This document shows positions 44,655-54,614 of a stretch of DNA of 64,000 bases, in pieces. The first letter of the stretch is position 1; every line of letters starts with the position of its first letter. A program made the translations under genes and the position numbers. Where the stretch lies: the NCBI GenBank assembly GCA_934183145.1, contig CAKPSA010000001.1, forward strand, positions 7,890 through 71,889. Direction: 5' to 3'. Below the pieces are notes generated by a model. The model searched no databases and was not told the DNA's origin. It worked only from the letters and a program-made list of their open reading frames with translations. This stretch comes from an uncultured Veillonella sp. (GTDB lineage Bacteria > Bacillota > Negativicutes > Veillonellales > Veillonellaceae).

Positions 44655-45599
44655 CTAACGTTCAGTTGTAATTTGCCATTCATTCCCATCCGTACTAATG
44701 TGAATACGTCCCATCGTATCTGTACGGTAAATGGCAATATTATTTTCCTGCAAACGACGCAATGTTACATCGTGAGGATGACCATAACTATTATACATGC
44801 CATTTGAAATTAATGCACTTTCTGGTTTAATAGATTTCAAAAAATCTTCAGAACTACTTGTGCGAGAACCATGATGACCTACCTTAAGAACACGGGCAAA
44901 CAATCTGGAATTCTGCTCTTTTATGAGTTTTTTCTCTTCTTGTAATTCTGCATCACCAGTAAAGAGCATAGAGAATTTACCAAAAATTAATTTACCTACA
45001 ATAGAATTATTATTAAGATCTGGTGCTCCTTTTTTATCTGTTAAAGGTTCAGTCCATGGTGCATAGACAACAAATACTGCTCCATGACCAAAATCTACCA
45101 CATCACCACTTCGCAATGTGGATCGTTGGATTTTATTTTTATCAATCCATTTTTCATAGGTTTTATACATATTATTATCAACAGAAATGCCATCATCATA
45201 CACATGTTCAATAGGCATGGCTTTTGCAATGGCATAAAAACCACCCATGTGGTCAGCATGAGGATGTGTAATAATTACATTTTTTAGCTTTGTAACACCC
45301 ATGGATTTTAATTGGGCTACAATATTCTCACGATGCTCAATATCACCTGTATCGATCATACTATATTCATCGCCAACCTTGAGCAATATGGCATCCCCTT
45401 GACCAATATCTAGCATATATACATCTAGATGACCTTCAGGGTTTGTTTGTTTCGTATCAATGGAATAGCCTTCATTTGTATTAGCACTAGTCTGAGATGC
45501 TGCATTGACCACATCTTTATTCGTGCATCCTGCAATGGCGAAGATTGGAATAAACAGCACTAATAAAAAGGCTATAAATCGTTGTATTTTATTTGTCAT
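44655..45599 (-). CDS. Metallo-beta-lactamase-fold lipoprotein (ComEC C-terminal-like)
   Basis: 314 residues with a lipoprotein signal (FAIAGC, Cys25). The hydrolase domain resembles the soluble part of ComEC/Rec2: YMLDIGQGDAILLKVGDEYS, THPHADHMGGFYAIAKA, LLFTGDAELQEEKK and KVGHHGSRTSSSEDFL. Many stand-alone secreted homologues exist and several are presumed nucleases or phosphoesterases; the substrate is not known. Separate from any competence genes here, one gene downstream of nnr. Confidence 0.88.
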   Translation of the reverse strand: MTNKIQRFIAFLLVLFIPIFAIAGCTNKDVVNAASQTSANTNEGYSIDTKQTNPEGHLDVYMLDIGQGDAILLKVGDEYSMIDTGDIEHRENIVAQLKSMGVTKLKNVIITHPHADHMGGFYAIAKAMPIEHVYDDGISVDNNMYKTYEKWIDKNKIQRSTLRSGDVVDFGHGAVFVVYAPWTEPLTDKKGAPDLNNNSIVGKLIFGKFSMLFTGDAELQEEKKLIKEQNSRLFARVLKVGHHGSRTSSSEDFLKSIKPESALISNGMYNSYGHPHDVTLRRLQENNIAIYRTDTMGRIHISTDGNEWQITTER

Positions 45600-45601
45600 T
45601 C

Positions 45602-47173
45602 TTATTCTCCCAATAATTCACTAATGACACAACCTACCGATGAACTTACATCACTAGGTGTATACCCCCAAGTTTTCGTATCACTTAGTATATCTGCACT
45701 GCGGCTATGTACATAGACACCTAAAATAGCACTATCTTGTAAGGAATAACCTTGGCTAATAAATCCAGCAATGACACCTGTTAATACATCCCCCATACCG
45801 CCAGTTCCCATACCAGCATTTCCTATAGTATTAACATATACTGTACCATCAGGTAGCGCCACAACAGAAGGAATACCTTTAAGTACTAGCACTACTTGAT
45901 GAGCCTTAGCAAATGCTCTCGCCAAGGTAATGTAGTGACGTTCAATCCATTTTATCGGTAGATCGATAAGTCGACTAAATTCACCTAAATGAGGTGTCAT
46001 CACGCAATACGGAAGATTTCTTTCCACCTTATATACAGACTCCATATCATCATCCCGCAACGCATCTTTATCTACATAACCCACATGGCCTAATGCATAT
46101 AGTGCATCTGCATCAATAACAAGAGCACCTTCATAGGTATCAATAGTCTGATTTACTACATCTGGAATAGCTGTAGTACGTCCTAATCCAGGCCCAATAG
46201 CAACCACTTGACGACCTTCATAAAGAGTTTTATTAGCCTCAATAGAAGTTACCATTACTTCAGGTATAATATGTCCTTGTACAACTTGCTTAATTGACTC
46301 TGGTACGCCTAATGTAACCTTGCCGGCTCCACTATGAACAGCAGCTTCTGCGGCCAACATAGGAGCACCGACCATATCACTAGATCCACCGATAATCAAG
46401 GTATTCCCATTTATACCTTTATGAGCCATGGGAACTCGATAATTGATCAATGTTTCTGCTAAATCCGAATCAATAGTGATGGTGCTATCACGATTAATTA
46501 ATACTTGCTGCCAAGGAGCTCCTAGAGGTGCCACAATAACGGTTCCCCCTATAGCCTTTCCAGGATATAACAACAGGCCTTGTTTAATAGCCCCAAAGGT
46601 AACCGTATAATCATAAGTCAATGTTCCCTCTGAAATTTGTCCAGAAGCTACATCTAGTCCCGCTGGTACATCAATAGCCCATAATTCGAAATTATATTGA
46701 CTACGCATAGTATCAATATCATGCAAAATATCGATGGTTAAATCTCGTAATCGACCAGTTAAGCCTGTGCCCATAATACCTTCTACCGCGATAGCTACAT
46801 TGGACCAATCATTAAATTCATCAAAGATATCAATGATACACCCCATCCCTTCACATCGTTTGAGTTGCATTGCAAAGAGGTCACTACATTTACTCGTATC
46901 ACCTACTAATGCAATTTGTACTGCTACACCTTGCTCTAATAAATGTCGAGCCGCTACAAGACCATCTGCCCCATTGTTACCGGTGCCACATATAAATAGT
47001 ACAAAACTATTGATAGAACGTGCATTATCTAGAGAAAATAGATCATATTGTCCCCATAGTGCATCTACAATACCACGTCCTGCATTTTCCATTAAAATTT
47101 CTAACGAAACACCTAGTTGCTTAGGTACCTCTTGGTCTATATATCGAGCATCTTCAGTTGTTAATATTTGCAT
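45602..47173 (-). CDS. nnr: Bifunctional NAD(P)HX epimerase/dehydratase
   Basis: Repairs hydrated NAD(P)H. About 523 residues: N-terminal YjeF epimerase domain (LEILMENAGRGIVDAL; FICGTGNNGADGLVAARHLL; AIDVPAGLDVASGQ) and C-terminal ADP/ATP-dependent dehydratase (NTLIIGGSSDMVGAPMLAAE; VAIGPGLGRT; NAGMGTGGMGDVLTGVIAGF). The ATG at 47173 after GAAGGAG is preferred to the TTG at 47188. It starts one base after acpS, a common pairing. Confidence 0.96.
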   Translation of the reverse strand: MQILTTEDARYIDQEVPKQLGVSLEILMENAGRGIVDALWGQYDLFSLDNARSINSFVLFICGTGNNGADGLVAARHLLEQGVAVQIALVGDTSKCSDLFAMQLKRCEGMGCIIDIFDEFNDWSNVAIAVEGIMGTGLTGRLRDLTIDILHDIDTMRSQYNFELWAIDVPAGLDVASGQISEGTLTYDYTVTFGAIKQGLLLYPGKAIGGTVIVAPLGAPWQQVLINRDSTITIDSDLAETLINYRVPMAHKGINGNTLIIGGSSDMVGAPMLAAEAAVHSGAGKVTLGVPESIKQVVQGHIIPEVMVTSIEANKTLYEGRQVVAIGPGLGRTTAIPDVVNQTIDTYEGALVIDADALYALGHVGYVDKDALRDDDMESVYKVERNLPYCVMTPHLGEFSRLIDLPIKWIERHYITLARAFAKAHQVVLVLKGIPSVVALPDGTVYVNTIGNAGMGTGGMGDVLTGVIAGFISQGYSLQDSAILGVYVHSRSADILSDTKTWGYTPSDVSSSVGCVISELLGE

Positions 47174-47174
47174 C

Positions 47175-47546
47175 TTATGCTCCTTCAAGTATAACTGTGC
47201 TCATTGCATATTCTCTGCAATGGCTTATGGACACATGTATAGCTGTATAACCTACAGTTTCATAGATATCTTTGAAAGTATCTTGTAGACGAATTAAGGG
47301 CGCCCCCCATTCATCATGGTAAATTTCTATATCTTGCCACGATCCATGACGCATTCCCGTTCCTAATGCTTTAATGAAAGCCTCTTTAGCGGCATATATA
47401 CCAGCATACGACTCGTAACTCCCCTTCTTACGGCTTTCACAGTAATCAATCTCATGAGGTGTATACACACGTTCACGAAATGGTTTGGATTTCTCTATAG
47501 CACGACGGATACGGTCAATTTCAATAATATCATTCCCTAATTTCAT
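47175..47546 (-). CDS. acpS: Holo-[acyl-carrier-protein] synthase
   Basis: 123-residue phosphopantetheinyl transferase that activates ACP. N-terminal LGNDIIEIDRIRRAIEKS with the metal Asp, the central SYAGIYAAKEAFIKALGTGM and the C-terminal HVSISHCREYAMSTVIL. Normal length. Confidence 0.96.
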   Translation of the reverse strand: MKLGNDIIEIDRIRRAIEKSKPFRERVYTPHEIDYCESRKKGSYESYAGIYAAKEAFIKALGTGMRHGSWQDIEIYHDEWGAPLIRLQDTFKDIYETVGYTAIHVSISHCREYAMSTVILEGA

Positions 47547-47614
47547 AATAGCTCCTAAATTACCTTAACATTTATATTATACACTCTTAAAGTGGATAAA
47601 AACATAGATAAAGT

Positions 47615-48406
47615 CTAGGCATTTACAGAGAATGGCAATGTAGCTAGGCTATAAATTTCTACCTTACCTTTACGATTAACAGCCACATACATCTGCCCAT
47701 TACGGTAATCCATATCTTCTACTTCCATCCCCGACGTATAAGGGCTTATATTCTTTACTACTCCTTCATCATCGACGAAAACGAATGTCGTTAAGGTTGT
47801 AAAAATAGTATTACCATTAGCAGCGTAGGCACCATTATTATTTAAATCGGTATGCTCTGCATCAATCTTATAAGTTTTTATTTTATTAAAACTAGAATCA
47901 TAGTAGTTAATAGTACGATGAGAATTTGTTAAAGGCACAATCGATACATATTCGTTGCGCTCTTTATCAAAGGCAAAATTGAATACCTTTTCATTCAATT
48001 TAATAGGTGATTCAACAATCATACTATCTGCTTCAATAGGTGTAACAATATAACCATCTACAACAGCATTAGTCGTATAGTACCGATTATTATTCGGATT
48101 ATAGGTCAACGTATTCATATGGCCCAATAAACGTTTGTGACTATACTCATACTTAGCAACTACTTGCAGAGTTGTGGGATTTATTTCATATATAATTTGT
48201 TTTGTATTATCTGAATTTATACAAGCAAGAACAAATACATCTTTTTTTGAGTTATAACAAAAGCCTTGGCACTGATTAACAGAACTATCTAAGGGGATTT
48301 CAGCTAATCGTGTTAATGGTAATGGCATTTGAACTGCAGTTACAGGTTGCGCTAGCTTTGGTATATCAAAGACATTAGCAATATAATCAATTACTCCTTG
48401 ATCCAT
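47615..48406 (-). CDS. Orphan beta-propeller-like protein of unknown function
   Basis: 263 residues without signal peptide or membrane segment. Repeating strand units such as GFCYNSKKDVFVLACI, TLTYNPNNNRYYTTNAV, NFAFDKERNEYVSIVPL and DMDYRNGQMYVAVNRKG suggest a propeller-like repeat of about 45-50 residues. Similar layouts occur in some phage structural and bacteriocin-like proteins, but I cannot assign it. It is a lone gene with its own ribosome site, next to the tRNA-Leu terminator. Its codon use looks like its neighbours'. Confidence 0.6.
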   Translation of the reverse strand: MDQGVIDYIANVFDIPKLAQPVTAVQMPLPLTRLAEIPLDSSVNQCQGFCYNSKKDVFVLACINSDNTKQIIYEINPTTLQVVAKYEYSHKRLLGHMNTLTYNPNNNRYYTTNAVVDGYIVTPIEADSMIVESPIKLNEKVFNFAFDKERNEYVSIVPLTNSHRTINYYDSSFNKIKTYKIDAEHTDLNNNGAYAANGNTIFTTLTTFVFVDDEGVVKNISPYTSGMEVEDMDYRNGQMYVAVNRKGKVEIYSLATLPFSVNA

Positions 48407-48467
48407 ACTATCACCTCAAGTGAACTAAATGTATATAACTGTATATTAATTCGTAATTATAAATATA

Positions 48468-48505
48468 TAAAAAATAGGCGGTAAGACAAAAGTCTTACCG
48501 CCTAA
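48468..48505 (-). terminator. Terminator of tRNA-Leu
   Basis: TAGGCGGTAAGAC / GTCTTACCGCCTA with a four-base loop, followed by TTTTTT on the minus strand, 3 bases after the tRNA 3' end. Confidence 0.92.
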
Positions 48506-48508
48506 AGT

Positions 48509-48592
48509 TGGTGCCGGAGGTGGGACTTGAACCCACACGGTGTTACCCGCTTGATTTTGAGTCAAGTGCGTCTGCCATTCCGCCACTCCGGC
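48509..48592 (-). tRNA. tRNA-Leu(CAA)
   Basis: 84-base class II tRNA. Acceptor GCCGGAG pairs with CTCCGGC, discriminator A, encoded CCA. Anticodon stem CTTGA/TCAAG with loop CTCAAAA gives anticodon CAA for UUG. A long variable arm and the T-arm GGTTCAAGTCC are present. Confidence 0.96.
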
Positions 48593-48609
48593 GTCTCGGA
48601 ACATTTGTT

Positions 48610-48638
48610 ATTATACAGATATCCCAAAACAATGTCAA
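48610..48638 (-). promoter_or_regulatory. Consensus promoter of tRNA-Leu
   Basis: TTGACA and TATAAT with a 17-base spacer on the minus strand, 17 bases before the mature tRNA. Perfect match. Confidence 0.92.
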
Positions 48639-48646
48639 CACATTTT

Positions 48647-49408
48647 TTATATTTTTTCTAAAATATTTTTAACCGCTTCCATACCGATATCACATTGCTG
48701 CTTCCACGTAAGTGCTACCCCTGTTATAAAGCCCTTGCGAGCATACTCCACATCGGTAGGAACACTTTCAGCACTATAATCAAGCTCGCCTGCTAGCCAG
48801 TAATAGTCTTGTCCTCTTGAGTTAATACGAGCATCGATAATATTACTATAGGTTTGCAAACCTTGACTAACCATTTTAAAATGGTCCCAATCACAAGCCC
48901 CACGCAATGGGAAATTTACATTTAATAAGCCATCAAATTGACCTTTAACATAAATCTTTTCAATTAATTCATGAATAAAGGGATGCATTTCATCCCCTCG
49001 TTCAGAGGAATACCGTTCAACAGATAATGCTAAGCCCGGAATGCCGTAAAAACAACTTTCCATAGCCGCCGACACTGTACCAGAGTAAAGTACATCTGAA
49101 CCCAAGTTAAAGCCATGATTAATACCTGAAATCACAAGATCAGGCATATCATCACTCAATAAATAACTAAGGCCAAACTTCATGCAATCAGAAGGAGTTC
49201 CCGTAAGAGCATAAAGGCGAGGATTTTCATCCTCGCCATTGTACGCATCTAATTTTAAAGGAATCTCAGTCGTCAATGCATGGGATTTCGCACTTTGCTC
49301 ATTTGCAGGTGCTACAACGGTAATTCGATAATATTGACTTAAGTACGATGCAAGATGGCGTAAACCATCTGCTAAAATACCATCGTCATTACACATTAAA
49401 ATATGCAT
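48647..49408 (-). CDS. surE: 5'-nucleotidase SurE
   Basis: Metal-dependent nucleoside-monophosphate phosphatase, about 253 residues. N-terminal HILMCNDDGILADGL with the metal Asp pair, VVAPANEQSAKSHALT, VISGINHGFNLGSDVLYSGT. The ATG at 49408 after AGGAG is preferred to the GTG two codons before. Last gene of the guaB-to-surE run. Confidence 0.96.
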   Translation of the reverse strand: MHILMCNDDGILADGLRHLASYLSQYYRITVVAPANEQSAKSHALTTEIPLKLDAYNGEDENPRLYALTGTPSDCMKFGLSYLLSDDMPDLVISGINHGFNLGSDVLYSGTVSAAMESCFYGIPGLALSVERYSSERGDEMHPFIHELIEKIYVKGQFDGLLNVNFPLRGACDWDHFKMVSQGLQTYSNIIDARINSRGQDYYWLAGELDYSAESVPTDVEYARKGFITGVALTWKQQCDIGMEAVKNILEKI

Positions 49409-49425
49409 AGTCACTCCTATAGATT

Positions 49426-50688
49426 CTATTTTTTATTCTTATTCATATTACCCATACGTGTTAATTTAACGTCATTTAGGCCAACGGCTCTTGTATGTAC
49501 TGTATGAGACCATACCTTATTATGACGGCGGAACCACCCCAATATATTTACAGGGATCCAAGAGTATACAAATAATGGATATAGTAAATAGTAGAACCAA
49601 ATCTTTGGTGGTACCTTAATTTTCAACAACACGATTAATGGGAATAAATACTGGCCAACACCGATGATAGTCCATACAGACATAGGTAAAATTTGATACA
49701 AAATGTTTGTATAGATCGGTGTGTATGCATTGATATAAGACAGTACCAAGTATACGGTGGTCAACAATAGGAAATATGGTTGACTCACTTGGAATATACC
49801 ATCCAAAATCATAATATTGCCAGTTTTAATGCCTGTAGCAAACAACTTTGGAATATATCGGCCTGCACAGTCAAATTGACCTTGCGCCCAACGTAACCGT
49901 TGCTTACAAGACGCCATCATGGTCGTAACCTTTTCATCATAAACGATGGCATCATGTGCCCAACATGTGCGAATACCATGAGTTAATAATTTCATGGAGA
50001 ATTCCATATCTTCAGTTAAGCTATTACAATCCCAACCATATTCACGGATGATAGATGTACGTATACACATACCAGTACCGCCTAAGGCTGTAGATAAACC
50101 AATACGGTATTTTGCCAAATGCCACATGTGGTTAACCATCCAAAAGGCGATAGAGAATGTACCTGCTACCCATGAATCTGTAGGATTTTTAGAGTTTAAG
50201 TAACCTTGAATAACAGATTCACCTTTTTCAAGATGATCATTCATTTCTAACATGAATTGTGGATGTACTAAATTATCGGCGTCAAAGATAAGAAATGCAT
50301 CATATTTACGATCCATTTGTTCAACGCGATCAAACATCCACCCCATTGCATAGCCTTTACCTACTTCTTCTTTATTGAATCGTTCATGCACATTAGCACC
50401 GGCAGCTCCTGCTACCTCAGCAGTCTTATCTGTACAGTTATCAGCTACAACAAAGATATCGTACAGCTCATCTGGATAATCTAGACTTCGTAAATTCTTT
50501 ACTAATTCACCGACTACAGCTTCCTCATTATGAGCACACACAACAATAGCAAAGGAATTTTTTGGGGTATAGTTTTTATGTACTCTAGACCGCCACATAC
50601 CGATTACGGCGAGCACAAAATAATAAACCGTATAAATTACGATTATTACCTGCATAGGGATCAAAATCAGATCCAGTAGGTAATTCAT
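49426..50688 (-). CDS. Membrane-bound family 2 glycosyltransferase
   Basis: About 420 residues: an N-terminal membrane helix, a GT2 domain with IVVCAHNEEAVVGELVKNL, FLIFDADNLVHPQFM (DXD), LTEDMEFSMKLL (catalytic Asp) and CKQRLRWAQGQFD (QxxRW), then three or four C-terminal membrane helices. The QxxRW motif is typical of processive synthases of polysaccharide (cellulose, hyaluronan or poly-GlcNAc types), but the product is not known. ATG at 50688 after GGAGG is preferred. It lies between pssA and surE. Confidence 0.9.
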   Translation of the reverse strand: MNYLLDLILIPMQVIIVIYTVYYFVLAVIGMWRSRVHKNYTPKNSFAIVVCAHNEEAVVGELVKNLRSLDYPDELYDIFVVADNCTDKTAEVAGAAGANVHERFNKEEVGKGYAMGWMFDRVEQMDRKYDAFLIFDADNLVHPQFMLEMNDHLEKGESVIQGYLNSKNPTDSWVAGTFSIAFWMVNHMWHLAKYRIGLSTALGGTGMCIRTSIIREYGWDCNSLTEDMEFSMKLLTHGIRTCWAHDAIVYDEKVTTMMASCKQRLRWAQGQFDCAGRYIPKLFATGIKTGNIMILDGIFQVSQPYFLLLTTVYLVLSYINAYTPIYTNILYQILPMSVWTIIGVGQYLFPLIVLLKIKVPPKIWFYYLLYPLFVYSWIPVNILGWFRRHNKVWSHTVHTRAVGLNDVKLTRMGNMNKNKK

Positions 50689-50707
50689 ACTATTATCCTC
50701 CACACAC

Positions 50708-51379
50708 TTATTTACGCACTATATTTAACGCCCCATTAGCAAGGCCAAACACTACATAGCCAGCAAAAATCATTACTGCCCATGTATGCCAATCATAAAC
50801 GAGACAAGCTACAACAAAAATAGCAGTAATAACAATAGAAAGTTTATTAATATAGATGGCAGATTTACCTTTAAAGTCAGGATATTTTACTTCACTAACC
50901 ATTAAGAAACCTACACCAATCATACAAACAACCAATACAAATTGAGGTACCTCTACGCCACACAATACGTAGGTAGCCGCCAAACAACCTGCAGCTGGGA
51001 TTGGCAAACCTTCAAAGTAACCATGAACTTCTTCAGTTTTAATATTAAAACGAGCAAGACGGAATGCGCCTAATACAGCAAATGCTAGTAATGGAACATA
51101 AGCAATCCAACCTAAGCCATAAAGCTCTTTCATATATAACATATAAGCTGGAGCCACACCAAAGCCTACAACATCAGATAAAGAGTCTAGTTCACGCCCC
51201 ATAGGACCTGCTACGCCTAATGCTCTTGCTACACGGCCATCCAAACCATCAGCAACTAAAGATAATAGTACACAAATGGCTGCATAGAAAGTGTTCCCTG
51301 TGGCAGAGAATGTGATTCCTAGGACACCAAAGGCTAAATTAGCACTAGTAAACAAATTTGGAATAATAGATTTATTCAT
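50708..51379 (-). CDS. pssA: CDP-diacylglycerol--serine O-phosphatidyltransferase
   Basis: Makes phosphatidylserine from CDP-diacylglycerol and serine. About 223 residues. CDP-alcohol phosphotransferase signature DGLDGRVARALGVAGPMGRELDSLSD spans the metal site (no run longer than the motif D-G-x2-A-R-x8-G-x3-D-x3-D is needed), followed by five or six membrane helices. ATG at 51379 after GGGAGG is chosen over the longer frame. It overlaps psd by 8 bases, coupling the two steps to phosphatidylethanolamine. Confidence 0.94.
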   Translation of the reverse strand: MNKSIIPNLFTSANLAFGVLGITFSATGNTFYAAICVLLSLVADGLDGRVARALGVAGPMGRELDSLSDVVGFGVAPAYMLYMKELYGLGWIAYVPLLAFAVLGAFRLARFNIKTEEVHGYFEGLPIPAAGCLAATYVLCGVEVPQFVLVVCMIGVGFLMVSEVKYPDFKGKSAIYINKLSIVITAIFVVACLVYDWHTWAVMIFAGYVVFGLANGALNIVRK

Positions 51380-52013
51380 GACGCAACCTCCCGATAACAG
51401 TGTCTCCACCTGTAATATGTTGACCTTTTTCCACGAACAACTCTACATCCTTATCCATGTAGATTTCAGTACAAGAACCAAATTTAATCATCCCGTACAA
51501 TTGACCGCGTTCAAGCACACTATCGAGATCGGTCCAAGATACGATACGACGCGCTAAAAGGCCTGCAATTTGTGTAACCAACACGGAAGTGCGATCATTT
51601 TCAATACAAATAGTATGACGTTCATTTTCAAAGCCTACATCATCTTTAAAAGCAGGCAAGAAACTGCCCATTGTGTAGTGACGATATGTAATTTTACCAT
51701 CGATAGGCGCACGATTAGCATGTACGTCAAAAACAGATAAGAAAATAGTTACTTTTTTACATTCTTTATGTAAGTAAATATCTTCATATACATCAGAAAT
51801 ATCCATAATTTTACCATCCGCTGGAGATAAAATTAAATCTGGATCTTGAGGGATTACACGTTTAGGATTTCTAAAGAAATTGACGAAAAATAATGCCAGA
51901 ATAAATGAAATAATCGCAATTATATAATGTCCTAAAAATCCTAACACCACAGTGATAATGAGCATAGCCCCTATCAGTGGAAACCCTTCCTTAATTATTG
52001 GTCCTGTAGGCAC
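51372..52013 (-). CDS. psd: Phosphatidylserine decarboxylase, short form
   Basis: 213-residue decarboxylase that gives phosphatidylethanolamine. N-terminal membrane segments (PLIGAMLIITVVLGFLGHYI), ILSPADGKIMDI, VFDVHANRAPIDGKI and the self-cleavage site MIKFGSCTEIYM, where the Ser after Gly becomes the pyruvoyl group. The start is a GTG after GGAGTG. It overlaps pssA. Confidence 0.95.
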   Translation of the reverse strand: MPTGPIIKEGFPLIGAMLIITVVLGFLGHYIIAIISFILALFFVNFFRNPKRVIPQDPDLILSPADGKIMDISDVYEDIYLHKECKKVTIFLSVFDVHANRAPIDGKITYRHYTMGSFLPAFKDDVGFENERHTICIENDRTSVLVTQIAGLLARRIVSWTDLDSVLERGQLYGMIKFGSCTEIYMDKDVELFVEKGQHITGGDTVIGRLRHE

Positions 52014-52027
52014 GATTCAACACTCCT

Positions 52028-52750
52028 CTATTTATTTTTAATAATAGTCCACATAAACTTTGGAATGGCCAACATCCGACCAATCCGTTGAGGTTCTAAA
52101 TATAATCGATACAACCATTCGAGACGATTGCGCTGCATCCATTCCGGAGCCCGAGGAATATTACCTGCCAAGACATCAAAGGAACCACCTATTCCGATAG
52201 CAACAACGCCATCTAGGTGACTCAATTTTTCTGAAATCCATTGTTCTTGCTTTGGTACGCCTAAGGCAACAAACACTAATTTTGCCTTAGACTCCCCAAT
52301 AGCTTTAACGATTTCTTGTTCCTCTACGCTATCGAAGAATCCATCATGAATCCCTGCTATATTTAACGGTCCAACTTGGGCAGATAAATTATCAATTGCT
52401 CGTTGAGCAACACCAGGTGCCGCCCCTAAGCAGTATACAGGAATTTGTTGGTCAGCCGCAACTTTAAACAATCGTTTAGTTACGTCTACACCTGTTACAC
52501 GTTCAGGCACATGTTCACCTTGACGCTCTGCAGCCCACAAAATGCCAGCCCCATCGGGAACGACGAGACTAGCATTATTCAATATGGTGTGCAATGTAGG
52601 ATTTTCATTTGCCAACATAACCATTTCTGCATTAGCCGTGGCTACTAAATGTAGCCCCGGCTCTTCAGTTAATTGCAAAATACGTTGGACTGCCTCATCC
52701 ATTGTTACACAATCGATAGGCACAGATAAAACAGAAATACGTTTATTCAA
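52028..52750 (-). CDS. WecG/TagA/CpsF family glycosyltransferase
   Basis: 240-residue GT26 enzyme that adds N-acetylmannosamine (or a related sugar) to an undecaprenyl-linked sugar. Motifs: LVVPDGAGILWAAERQG, VYCLGAAPGVAQRAID, LVFVALGVPKQEQWISE and GIGGSFDVLAGNIPRAP. The TTG start has GGAG upstream. It follows guaB by 15 bases and precedes psd. A role in surface polysaccharide is inferred. Confidence 0.93.
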   Translation of the reverse strand: MNKRISVLSVPIDCVTMDEAVQRILQLTEEPGLHLVATANAEMVMLANENPTLHTILNNASLVVPDGAGILWAAERQGEHVPERVTGVDVTKRLFKVAADQQIPVYCLGAAPGVAQRAIDNLSAQVGPLNIAGIHDGFFDSVEEQEIVKAIGESKAKLVFVALGVPKQEQWISEKLSHLDGVVAIGIGGSFDVLAGNIPRAPEWMQRNRLEWLYRLYLEPQRIGRMLAIPKFMWTIIKNK

Positions 52751-52765
52751 TGTAATACTCCATTA

Positions 52766-54296
<1,531 letters not shown>

Positions 54297-54482
54297 TTAG
54301 CGTTCAGACCGCAAAATGCCGCCTTCCATATAATCATCTTTTTTCATATCTACGAAGATAACTTTTACTGCATCAGCAGGTACATTAACGATATCAACCG
54401 CAGCTTTAGTGATAGCTTCACCTAATTGTTTTTTTTGTTCTTTTGTGCGCCCTTCAACGAGCTCTACATGAATAAGTGGCAT
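54297..54482 (-). CDS. 4-oxalocrotonate tautomerase family protein
   Basis: 61-residue small tautomerase whose N-terminal proline (MPLIHVELVEGRTKEQKKQL) is the general base after Met removal. The frame extends 24 codons upstream, but family length and a GGAGG site fix the ATG at 54482. The Arg in the EGRTKEQK stretch is conserved. Physiological substrate is unknown. Single-gene unit between recG and guaB. Confidence 0.9.
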   Translation of the reverse strand: MPLIHVELVEGRTKEQKKQLGEAITKAAVDIVNVPADAVKVIFVDMKKDDYMEGGILRSER

Positions 54483-54614
54483 ATTGACCTCCATAGATGA
54501 AAAATGAAATAAATTTGTTTGTTCTATTATACGGTATGAGGAACGGATACACAAGGGAAAAACCCAGATAAAATCTAATATTATCGCTACTTATGTACTT
54601 ATTATTCCTACCTC

